Assembly (NCBI GenBank): GCA_038062615.1
Contig: JBBTWV010000009.1
Coordinates: 1-16,278, forward strand
Reading direction: 5' to 3'
Source of the DNA: JBBTWV01 sp038062615
Lineage (GTDB): Bacteria; Patescibacteriota; Gracilibacteria; UBA1369; UM-FILTER-53-11
Length of the DNA: 16,278 nucleotides
Below the pieces are notes generated by a model. The model did not search any database. It was not told the DNA's origin and was given only the letters and a program-made list of their open reading frames with translations. Shown here one piece after another: positions 1 to 6,619 of this stretch. The position numbers and the translations under genes are program-made. Positions within the stretch are counted from its first letter, which is position 1. Each line of letters opens with the position of its first letter.

Positions 1-3
1 CAT

Positions 4-28
4 CCTAACACCCATCAAAGGTGTTAGG
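4..28. repeat. Perfect 9-bp inverted repeat (hairpin)
   Basis: CCTAACACC (4-12) and GGTGTTAGG (20-28) are exact reverse complements around a 7-base loop. No T-tract follows on either strand, so a classic intrinsic terminator is not supported. It may end the gene left of the window or act as an operator; the sequence does not decide. Confidence 0.5.
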
Positions 29-86
29 ACTGTTCCATCTGCTTTACATTACCCATCGCTGTCATGTAGCTAAATTTCGTATTTTA

Positions 87-95
87 TGTTATAAT
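87..95 (+). promoter_or_regulatory. Extended -10 promoter of the PrsW gene
   Basis: TG (87-88), one base, then a perfect TATAAT (90-95) form an extended -10 element. No convincing -35 box lies 17 bases upstream, as is common for extended -10 promoters. Transcription would start near 101-103, giving a leader of about 25 bases. An AAAGGA at 101-106 lies some 20 bases before the ATG, too far for a normal ribosome binding site. Confidence 0.55.
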
Positions 96-126
96 TACAG
101 AAAGGAATCTTAACCAAACATCAAAA

Positions 127-984
127 ATGCACCTATCTACCTTCTTGCAGATCGTCGGCGCTTGCATTGTTTTGGCTTCCATACCGGCCGGGGCGTGGTT
201 CTATATTTTTCGCCGCAAGCAGCCGGAAGATCGCTTTCACACGCTCGTGACATTTGCCATTGGCGCGCTCACGGTCTTCCCCATTTTGCTTTATAAGTGG
301 TTGTGGAGATACTTTCCCGACATCAATATTTTGGCCTACTCCAAAAACTTTGAAAATGACCTCATCGGCATTTCCGGTTTTGTGATGATTCCGCTGAGTG
401 TGATTATTGCCTTTAGTGTCATGGGGGTTATTGAGGAGGTCATGAAGATGTCCGCCGTGCATGCCGTGGATAATCATCGCCTTCGTCATATTGATGATGC
501 GATTATGTTTTCCATTTTAGCGGCGCTGGGTTTTGCCTTTACCGAAAATATTCTCTACTTCTATACCATTTGGTCCAAGCAAGGGCCGGAAAATATGTTT
601 GTGCCGTTTCTTTTTCGGTCTGTTTTTTCTACCTTTGCACACATCCTTTTTTCCTCTATTTTTGGCTATTATTACGGCATTGCGCATTTTGCTAAGCCGC
701 TTTTACAAGAAGAATTGCGCAATAATCGCCACACTTTTTGGGACTGGTACCACAAGGTATTTAAATGGAAGACGGCAGATTTATTTCATGAACAAAAAAT
801 GCTGGAAGGTTTAACTTTAGCGGTGGGTTTGCACGCGGTTTATAATATTTTTCTGGAGATGAACTGGACGTTTATCATGGTGCCTTACTTGGTGATTGGT
901 TACCTTTTTGTATCGCATCTTTTTACCATGAAGGAGAATCAAAAACGGTTAGATCTGCTTTTGGAGAGGGAGCGAAATCATTAG
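127..984 (+). CDS. PrsW-family intramembrane metalloprotease
   Basis: A 285-residue polytopic membrane protein with the PrsW-family motifs in order: EEVMK (E103, E104, K107), FTEN (138-141), H172 within an HILFSS segment, and LHAVYN (H236, N240). In characterised members these residues lie in membrane helices and form a metal-dependent active site. The best-known member, Bacillus PrsW, performs site-1 cleavage of the anti-sigma factor RsiW; other members are poorly characterised, and no anti-sigma factor gene is seen here, so the substrate is unknown. Roughly seven to eight hydrophobic segments are visible, with a basic charged stretch at about 190-228 that could be a cytoplasmic loop. The ATG at 127 is the first start after an extended -10 promoter. 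It is probably monocistronic, because uvrA downstream has its own promoter-like site. Confidence 0.85.
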   Translation: MHLSTFLQIVGACIVLASIPAGAWFYIFRRKQPEDRFHTLVTFAIGALTVFPILLYKWLWRYFPDINILAYSKNFENDLIGISGFVMIPLSVIIAFSVMGVIEEVMKMSAVHAVDNHRLRHIDDAIMFSILAALGFAFTENILYFYTIWSKQGPENMFVPFLFRSVFSTFAHILFSSIFGYYYGIAHFAKPLLQEELRNNRHTFWDWYHKVFKWKTADLFHEQKMLEGLTLAVGLHAVYNIFLEMNWTFIMVPYLVIGYLFVSHLFTMKENQKRLDLLLERERNH

Positions 985-1014
985 ATAGGGCAAGAACATC
1001 TTGTGCTGGAGTCC

Positions 1015-1030
1015 TGCCTGCCGGCAGGCA
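1015..1030. repeat. Perfect 16-bp GC-rich palindrome
   Basis: TGCCTGCCGGCAGGCA is a perfect palindrome between the PrsW gene and uvrA, just upstream of the uvrA promoter-like site. A degenerate relative (TGCCTA-ACCGG-TAGGCA) overlaps the rplJ stop codon at 13615-13631, suggesting a dispersed palindromic element. It has no T-tract. Confidence 0.7.
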
Positions 1031-1033
1031 GTC

Positions 1034-1062
1034 TTGAAAATCTCGGCAACCTGTGCTAGCGT
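1034..1062 (+). promoter_or_regulatory. Probable uvrA promoter
   Basis: TTGAAA (1034-1039), a 17-base spacer, and TAGCGT (1057-1062) preceded by TG plus one base give a -35 and an extended -10. The -10 is weak in its centre. Transcription would start near 1069, about 38 bases before the chosen ATG at 1107. The box makes an upstream GTG at 1053 unlikely as the translation start. No LexA-like operator was recognised. Confidence 0.45.
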
Positions 1063-1106
1063 TACAGGTACCCTATTTTGCTTTGATAAGAGCCAAAACT
1101 CCATAT

Positions 1107-3995
1107 ATGAAAGACGCTATTACCGTAAAGGGCGCACGCCTCCACAACCTCAAAAACATTACCGTTGAGATCCCTCGCAATAAGATGACCGTTATTACCG
1201 GCCTTTCTGGCAGTGGTAAGTCTTCACTGGCGTTTGATACTATTTATGCCGAAGGCCAGCGTCGCTATGTGGAGAGTCTTTCTACGTATGCGCGGCAGTT
1301 TTTGCAGCTCATGGAAAAGCCCGATGTGGACTCCATTGAAGGCCTTTCTCCTGCTATTTCTATTGATCAAAAAACAGCTCCGCGCAACCCTCGCTCCACT
1401 GTTGGAACTGTGACGGAAATTTACGATTATTTGCGTTTGATGTTTGCCAAAGTGGGTCGCCCTAACTGTTACCAGTGCGGCAAACCGATTGCTCGGCAGA
1501 CGCCGAGCCAGATTGTTGAGACGATTTCTCACCTTCCAGAAGGCAAAAAAATCGTGCTCTTGGCACCGCTGGTGCGGGATCGCAAAGGTGGTCAGCAAAA
1601 AGTTTTTGAAAAAATAAAGAAGGCGGGATTTGTGCGCGTACGGGTGGATGGCGAAATTTATTCCATTGTGGATGTGCCGGATTTGGATGAAAACAAAAAA
1701 CATTCCATCGAAATTGTGGTGGACCGCTTGGTGGTGAAAGATTTTGGGAGACACGTAAAAAAGCTTTCGTCTGGCCAAGAACTGGAGACGCCAAATCCTA
1801 ACCGGACGCGTTTGGCAGACTCCATAGAGACCAGTTTGCGCTATGGCGAAGGGCTCATGATGGTGTTGGATTTTGATGAAAAGAAAAAAACGGAGCCGAT
1901 GATATTCTCCGAAAAATTTTCCTGTACTGACTGCAATGTGAGCCTGCCAGAAATTTCTCCACGCAGCTTTTCATTCAATAGTCCTCATGGCGCCTGTCCC
2001 ACCTGCCACGGGCTCGGTACCAAATTGGAAATTGACCCGGAGCTGGTAATGCCCAATAAAGGGCTTACTCTTGCGGAGGGCGCCATCATGCCGTGGTCGG
2101 CCACCACCTCGCATCTTTCTTGGTATAACCGCATTTTAGAAAAAGTTGCCCGTGCTCGCGGATTTAATATGCACACGCCGGTGGGCAGGCTGGACGCCGA
2201 TGCCATCAAAATTGTTCTCTATGGAGATAAGAGCGGAAAATATGAAGTGCCTTTTGGCGACGAAGATTCGTCTTTCCAGGGCACGTATTCCACCACTTTT
2301 GAAGGCGTCATCCCTAATTTGGAACGCCGCTACATGGAAACGGAATCCGATTACATTCGCAAAAAAATTGAGCAGTACATGCGCATTTTGGAGTGTCCCA
2401 CGTGTCATGGAAAACGGCTTAAGCCAGAGGTTTTAGCGGTAAGAGTCAATGGATTTTCTATTATTGATGTTACGGAAATTTCCGTGGCTAAGGCTAAAGG
2501 ATTTTTCTCCAAATTGGAGCTGACGCCCATGGAAAAAGAAATCGCGCGTTTGATTCTTGTGGAAATTCAAAATCGTCTGCAGTTTTTGGAGGATGTCGGT
2601 TTGAGTTATCTCACTCTGGATCGTGCGGCCAACACGCTTTCTGGCGGCGAGGCGCAGCGTATTCGTTTGGCTACCCAGATTGGTTCAAAGCTCTCGGGTG
2701 TCATTTATGTCTTAGATGAGCCATCCATCGGGCTTCATCAGAATGATAACGCCAAACTTATTAAGACGCTTTTTGATCTGCGCAACTTGGGTAATACGGT
2801 AATTGTGGTGGAGCATGATGTGGATACCATGATGGCGGCTGATTATATTTTGGATATTGGTCCGGGTGCCGGCAAAAGCGGAGGGCAAGTGGTTGCTGCC
2901 GGAACACCCAAGGAAATCATGAAAAATAAAAATTCTATTACCGGCAGGTATTTGGCAGGTACGGCTAAAGTTGATATTCCGGCCAAACGCCGAAAGGGAA
3001 ATGGGCGCAAACTTACCATCGTTGGGGCAAAGGAACATAATCTGCAAAATGTAACGGTGGATATTCCGCTTGGAACTTTTGTGACGATTACCGGCGTTTC
3101 TGGCTCAGGCAAGTCTACCCTCGTGAATGATATTTTGGTGAGAAAGGTGGCGCAGGAGCTTTATGGCTCTACGGCGCGGCCGGGTTCTCATGACCGGCTG
3201 GAAGGGATGCATCATTTAGATAAAATTATCAATATTGATCAGTCTCCTATTGGTCGCACGCCGCGTTCTAATGCGGCCACGTATACGGGTGTTTTTACCG
3301 ATATTCGAGACCTTTTTTCTTCAACCCCGGAAGCTAAAATGCGTGGATATAAGTCGGGCCGGTTTAGCTTTAATGTAAAGGGAGGACGATGCGAAGAGTG
3401 TGCCGGTGATGGTCTTAAAAAAATTGAGATGCACTTTTTGCCGGATATTTATGTTTCCTGTGAAGCTTGCAAAGGCCGCCGCTACAACTCCGAAGCGTTA
3501 GAAATTACCTATCGCGGCAAGAACATTGCCGATGTATTGGATATGACGGTTGCCGAAGGTTTGGAATTTTTTGAAAATATCCCTTCTATTAAACAAAAAC
3601 TCCTTACCCTTTCTGAAGTTGGTTTGGATTATATCCATTTAGGACAGTCGGCGACGACCCTCTCTGGAGGTGAAGCGCAACGCATTAAGCTGGCCACGGA
3701 ACTCTCTAAGCGTGCCACTGGACGCACGCTCTATGTTTTGGATGAACCAACCACCGGTCTTCATTTTGACGATGTCAAAAAGCTGCTCCACGTGCTTCAA
3801 GAATTGGTGGAGCGCGGCAACACCGTCCTCACCATTGAGCATAATTTGGATGTCATTAAATCGGCGGATCATCTTATTGATTTAGGTCCGGAAGGCGGCG
3901 ATAAAGGTGGGCTGATTGTGGCCACTGGAACACCAGAAGAAGTCGCCAAATCAAAAACGTCGCTTACGGGAAAGTGGTTGAAGAAAGTCCTTTAG
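1107..3995 (+). CDS. uvrA: Excinuclease ABC subunit A
   Basis: UvrA is the damage-scanning ATPase of nucleotide excision repair; as a dimer it loads UvrB onto lesions. The 962-residue protein has the full tandem ABC layout. The first Walker A is GLSGSGKSS (from residue 32). The first signature SGGEAQRI starts near residue 512 and is followed by VLDEPSIGLH. The second Walker A is GVSGSGKST (from about 663), and the second SGGEAQRI starts near 853, followed by VLDEPTTGLH. Zinc-binding Cys pairs are present in both halves: CTDC/CPTC in the first, CEEC/CEAC in the second. Length is normal for the family. The ATG at 1107 is preferred because homologues begin close to this ITVKGARLHNLKNI segment. 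The reading frame extends upstream to a GTG at 1053, but that GTG sits within the promoter. The TAG stop shares bases with the stop of the convergent gene. Confidence 0.97.
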   Translation: MKDAITVKGARLHNLKNITVEIPRNKMTVITGLSGSGKSSLAFDTIYAEGQRRYVESLSTYARQFLQLMEKPDVDSIEGLSPAISIDQKTAPRNPRSTVGTVTEIYDYLRLMFAKVGRPNCYQCGKPIARQTPSQIVETISHLPEGKKIVLLAPLVRDRKGGQQKVFEKIKKAGFVRVRVDGEIYSIVDVPDLDENKKHSIEIVVDRLVVKDFGRHVKKLSSGQELETPNPNRTRLADSIETSLRYGEGLMMVLDFDEKKKTEPMIFSEKFSCTDCNVSLPEISPRSFSFNSPHGACPTCHGLGTKLEIDPELVMPNKGLTLAEGAIMPWSATTSHLSWYNRILEKVARARGFNMHTPVGRLDADAIKIVLYGDKSGKYEVPFGDEDSSFQGTYSTTFEGVIPNLERRYMETESDYIRKKIEQYMRILECPTCHGKRLKPEVLAVRVNGFSIIDVTEISVAKAKGFFSKLELTPMEKEIARLILVEIQNRLQFLEDVGLSYLTLDRAANTLSGGEAQRIRLATQIGSKLSGVIYVLDEPSIGLHQNDNAKLIKTLFDLRNLGNTVIVVEHDVDTMMAADYILDIGPGAGKSGGQVVAAGTPKEIMKNKNSITGRYLAGTAKVDIPAKRRKGNGRKLTIVGAKEHNLQNVTVDIPLGTFVTITGVSGSGKSTLVNDILVRKVAQELYGSTARPGSHDRLEGMHHLDKIINIDQSPIGRTPRSNAATYTGVFTDIRDLFSSTPEAKMRGYKSGRFSFNVKGGRCEECAGDGLKKIEMHFLPDIYVSCEACKGRRYNSEALEITYRGKNIADVLDMTVAEGLEFFENIPSIKQKLLTLSEVGLDYIHLGQSATTLSGGEAQRIKLATELSKRATGRTLYVLDEPTTGLHFDDVKKLLHVLQELVERGNTVLTIEHNLDVIKSADHLIDLGPEGGDKGGLIVATGTPEEVAKSKTSLTGKWLKKVL

Positions 3996-4288
3996 CCTCG
4001 TGGAGGGTGAGGATCATTCCCGTACGAGTTTCTTTCTCGTATCCGCCCATCTCTACCGTGAATAATTAGCTCCGTTTTTTTGTTCTTGGCGATTTTTTTG
4101 CCGAATTTTATGGCCGAATCTTGTTTCTCAAAAACTTTTGATGCCCTTGAAGAACCAGCCTTTTTAACAATCCATCCATTCTCTGATGGCACGACGTGTT
4201 GAGTCCTATAACCATTCTCTATGGCACGCGAATACGCCTTAATTTGTGGATTATTAGGGTCACGGCGCTTTAATATGATCTTTTTCAT
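3992..4288 (-). CDS. DUF2188-like small basic protein
   Basis: A 98-residue, lysine/arginine-rich protein. The central stretch HVVPSENGWIVKKAGSSRAS, followed by a conserved-looking IIHGRDGRIRERNSYGNDP tail, matches my memory of the DUF2188 family, whose function is not established. There is no signal peptide or membrane segment. Its ATG overlaps the TGA of the zeta-like gene in an ATGA, so the two are almost certainly translated from one mRNA. By position and size it could be the antitoxin or accessory partner of that kinase; this is inference, since classical zeta toxins pair with an upstream epsilon antitoxin of unrelated fold. Its TAA shares bases with the uvrA stop, so the two transcription units run tail to tail without a visible terminator. 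Confidence 0.75.
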   Translation of the reverse strand: MKKIILKRRDPNNPQIKAYSRAIENGYRTQHVVPSENGWIVKKAGSSRASKVFEKQDSAIKFGKKIAKNKKTELIIHGRDGRIRERNSYGNDPHPPRG

Positions 4289-4899
4289 ATAACTTGTACG
4301 AGACTTAAAATCTCATCTTCAGTATATTGGCTCTTATTCAAGAACTCAATGAGTTCACGGCTACTGTTAAAAACTATTTTTTGGAAAAATAATGTGGCGC
4401 CCCTGTACGAACTTTCATATATACGGATCTCAACTTCGGGGTGTGTTTTTGCAACCTCAAGTAGGGTTTTTCTGGCACCGGAGTGAGTTTTATAAAAATA
4501 CTCATCACTAAACTTGCGATCTCTGCCCAGAAAAGCGATAAAGGCTCTCTTGAGATCATCAGGCAAAACAGCGCATATGATGGGCTTCTTCTTAGCCTTT
4601 TTGATTTCTTTTATTTTTATCTCCGCACCTTGCATTGTAGGTAACGTGCCGTCAAAAATAATCCCTTCAAAATCATTCAAGTATTCAGAGAGGAATTCTG
4701 TTTTTCCCGAGGCGCTTCCTCCGCACATCAAAATGACCTCATCCCACTTGGAACTTTTGAGCGCTTTTTCAAAACTTTTATTGGCAAGTTTTGCAGACTC
4801 TTTTTGGAATTCTTCAGCTCGTTCAGGTGCATAGCCCAAAATTTGCCTTTTGCTTTCGTCTATTGAGATAAGAATTGGCTCAAACACGGTGTTATACAA
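4285..4899 (-). CDS. Zeta-toxin-like P-loop kinase
   Basis: A 204-residue soluble protein with an N-terminal helical part, then a P-loop GGSASGKT (60-67) closing a hydrophobic strand (VILMC). D83 follows in IIFDGT, the usual place for the acidic residue of zeta-toxin and polynucleotide-kinase-like folds. Arg-rich GRDRKF and a HSGARKT segment (H139, R143) come later and could bind substrate phosphate. Zeta toxins phosphorylate UDP-GlcNAc and block wall synthesis; whether this protein does so cannot be told from sequence alone. The longest frame begins with TTG at 4899, with an in-frame TGA two codons upstream; a GTG at 4887 is an alternative that would fit a leaderless mRNA. An ATG at 4910 is out of frame by one base, so a T-run indel is possible. 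Confidence 0.65.
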   Translation of the reverse strand: MYNTVFEPILISIDESKRQILGYAPERAEEFQKESAKLANKSFEKALKSSKWDEVILMCGGSASGKTEFLSEYLNDFEGIIFDGTLPTMQGAEIKIKEIKKAKKKPIICAVLPDDLKRAFIAFLGRDRKFSDEYFYKTHSGARKTLLEVAKTHPEVEIRIYESSYRGATLFFQKIVFNSSRELIEFLNKSQYTEDEILSLVQVI

Positions 4900-4916
4900 A
4901 TATCACTCATGCCAAA

Positions 4917-4947
4917 ATACTACAACCCGTAGCCCATTCCGTAGTAT
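4917..4947 (-). terminator. Possible terminator of the DHH phosphoesterase gene
   Basis: A 7-bp stem (4917-4923 with 4941-4947, ATACTAC/GTAGTAT) with a 17-base loop lies right after the DHH stop codon. On the minus strand it is followed by a short run of Ts. The long loop and short tract make it a weak terminator. The same bases may contain the -35 box (TTGTAG) of the zeta-like gene, with TATTTG 17 bases on. Confidence 0.35.
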
Positions 4948-4952
4948 CTCTT

Positions 4953-6488
4953 TTACATTCCCGGTTGCGGAGGGAAAGGGGAGACGGGTGGACGCGCTGG
5001 AGGTGACGGAGGATTTATAGGTGCGGTTTGAGGGGCTGATGGAGTTGGTGGTTGAGGAGCCGCAGGAGCTGTAATAACTGGAGCAGGTTTCTGTACTAGT
5101 ACGGGCATAGGTGTTGCCGAAGGAGTGGGTGGAGTTTGTGCAATAAGCCGAGGTGCCGCTGGAGGTGGAACAGTAGGAGCCGGGGCCGGAGCTTGGGATA
5201 CAGGAGGTGGAGGCGTTGGTGTTTTTGGGGCTGGCGTTGGTGTTTGAGCCAGGGCAGGCGGGGGTGTCGCCGATCTGGGAGCCGTGTTGAGGGCCGGACT
5301 GATAATTGGTGCTTGAGGTAAGTCAGCGTTTTTCTCAAAAATTCCAAGTCGCTTTTTTTGGAATTCTCGGAGTCCGTTTACTACCATCTGCTCTGTTTCT
5401 TGAATATTTTTTCCTTGGACTTTAAATCCAGCGGCTTGCACATGGCCGCCGCCGCCAAAGAGTCCTGCTAGCTTGCTGGCATCAATAGTCGGGGTGAGCG
5501 TGCGAATACTGCCGGAAGCTTCCGTCGGGTTGCGCTCTTTGAGCAGGAAGATAATTTCGGCACCGGGTGCGTTGCTCATCAACTCATCAATCACGCCTTC
5601 AGTGTCATCGGGAGAGCTTCCCAGTTCAGCAAAATCGCGAGCAGTTAAAACCGACCACACCATGTGGTGTTTTTCATCGTATTGAATTTTGGTGAGGGTT
5701 CGACCCCAAAGTCGCAAAGTTGAAAGCTTTTTTGTCTTATAAATATGGCGGATAATTTCTTGCTGGCGTGCGCCGTAACCAATCAGTTTGGCCGCAACGG
5801 CGAACGCGTCGGGCGTCGTGTTTGGATTTTGAAAACTTCCGGTATCGGTAATGAGTCCGGCGAGGAGGAGCGTGGCAATATCCGCATCCATAAGCCCAGG
5901 ACCAAGCTCTTCAATGAGTGGCAAAATGAGCATGGTAGTGGAAGACGCCATAATATCCACCAAGTTAATTCTGCCAAAACCCTTGTTGCTGGCATGATGA
6001 TCAATATTCATTACGGGCACCAAATGGAAGAGCTCCGTAAAATCTTCATAAATTTTTCCGAACTGAGATGGATCCGCGGCATCCACCGTTACGATGGCGT
6101 CAAATGGCGTGCCTCCTTCGTTAAAGCTCACATTTTCTTTGCTAATCGTGCCTTTTTCTGGCGTCACAAAAATGTTGATCTTGTTGCCCTGAATTTCATG
6201 GCGAATATTTTTTGGAGCCACATCGCGGCAGTCAATCGTCACAATAAAGTCACGCACGAATTTGAGCTCGTGGGTGACAGAGGCAATTTCCGGCAAAAAG
6301 TTATAGCTGGATGGAACCGTCTCCTCGGCCACCACCGTCACCTTCTTGCCCAGTTTTTTGAGGGCAAGGTAAAGAGCCAGACTGCTTCCCAAGCTGTCGC
6401 CATCCAAAGGGGACGACGGCAGAACCAGGATAGAGTTGGCCTTTTTGAGGAGGGAGAGAACGTCTTGTTGTACTTGTGAGAGCGGCAT
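4953..6488 (-). CDS. NrnA-like DHH/DHHA1 phosphoesterase with proline-rich tail
   Basis: Residues 1-385 form a DHH-DHHA1 phosphoesterase of the NrnA type, which hydrolyses short oligoribonucleotides, pAp or cyclic dinucleotides with Mn. Visible motifs are LDGDSLGSS (28-36), DAADPSQ (136-142), NIDHHASN (161-168), GLITDTGSF (211-219) and the substrate-binding GGGGHVQAAGF (345-355). The His that usually stands four residues before the first motif Asp (H-x-x-P-D-G-D) is Ser25 here. A low-complexity tail of about 125 residues rich in Pro, Ala and Thr (385-511) follows; typical NrnA proteins (~310-340 aa) lack it. It may be a flexible linker or protein-binding segment. It has no signal peptide or membrane segment. 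A textbook promoter sits just upstream, and recJ, another DHH protein, is its upstream neighbour. Exact substrate is uncertain. Confidence 0.85.
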   Translation of the reverse strand: MPLSQVQQDVLSLLKKANSILVLPSSPLDGDSLGSSLALYLALKKLGKKVTVVAEETVPSSYNFLPEIASVTHELKFVRDFIVTIDCRDVAPKNIRHEIQGNKINIFVTPEKGTISKENVSFNEGGTPFDAIVTVDAADPSQFGKIYEDFTELFHLVPVMNIDHHASNKGFGRINLVDIMASSTTMLILPLIEELGPGLMDADIATLLLAGLITDTGSFQNPNTTPDAFAVAAKLIGYGARQQEIIRHIYKTKKLSTLRLWGRTLTKIQYDEKHHMVWSVLTARDFAELGSSPDDTEGVIDELMSNAPGAEIIFLLKERNPTEASGSIRTLTPTIDASKLAGLFGGGGHVQAAGFKVQGKNIQETEQMVVNGLREFQKKRLGIFEKNADLPQAPIISPALNTAPRSATPPPALAQTPTPAPKTPTPPPPVSQAPAPAPTVPPPAAPRLIAQTPPTPSATPMPVLVQKPAPVITAPAAPQPPTPSAPQTAPINPPSPPARPPVSPFPPQPGM

Positions 6489-6511
6489 AATTCTTATAGT
6501 GTTATCCTATA

Positions 6512-6540
6512 ATTATAAAACATATTTTAGCTTTAGTCAA
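6512..6540 (-). promoter_or_regulatory. Strong sigma70-type promoter for the DHH gene
   Basis: On the minus strand TTGACT (6540-6535), a 17-base spacer, then a perfect TATAAT (6517-6512). Transcription would start near 6505, giving a leader of about 17 bases. This shows that the NrnA-like gene does not depend on read-through from recJ. Confidence 0.75.
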
Positions 6541-6574
6541 TACATCCGCACTCTTAAAAAGGGAGTGAAGATAA

Positions 6575-6598
6575 CAAAATTGCAAAGTTTTAGCAATT
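6575..6598 (-). terminator. Weak terminator-like hairpin after recJ
   Basis: AATTGC/GCAATT (6578-6583 with 6593-6598) forms a 6-bp stem with a 9-base loop 22 bases past the recJ stop. On the minus strand the second arm runs into TTTTG. The stem is AT-rich and the T-run short. The 12-base sequence TTGCAAAGTTTT occurs here (6580-6591) and again at 6609-6620, overlapping the recJ stop region, as a direct repeat. Confidence 0.35.
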
Positions 6599-6619
6599 GA
6601 GGTGAGCGTTGCAAAGTTT

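Noticed and set aside
1053..1106. Upstream GTG start for uvrA
   Set aside because: It overlaps the promoter boxes, and homologues start near the ATG at 1107.
5745..6479. 244-codon open frame on the + strand opposite the DHH gene
   Set aside because: It is antisense to a gene with intact DHH motifs, has a Trp/Asn/His-rich composition unlike real proteins, and no promoter.
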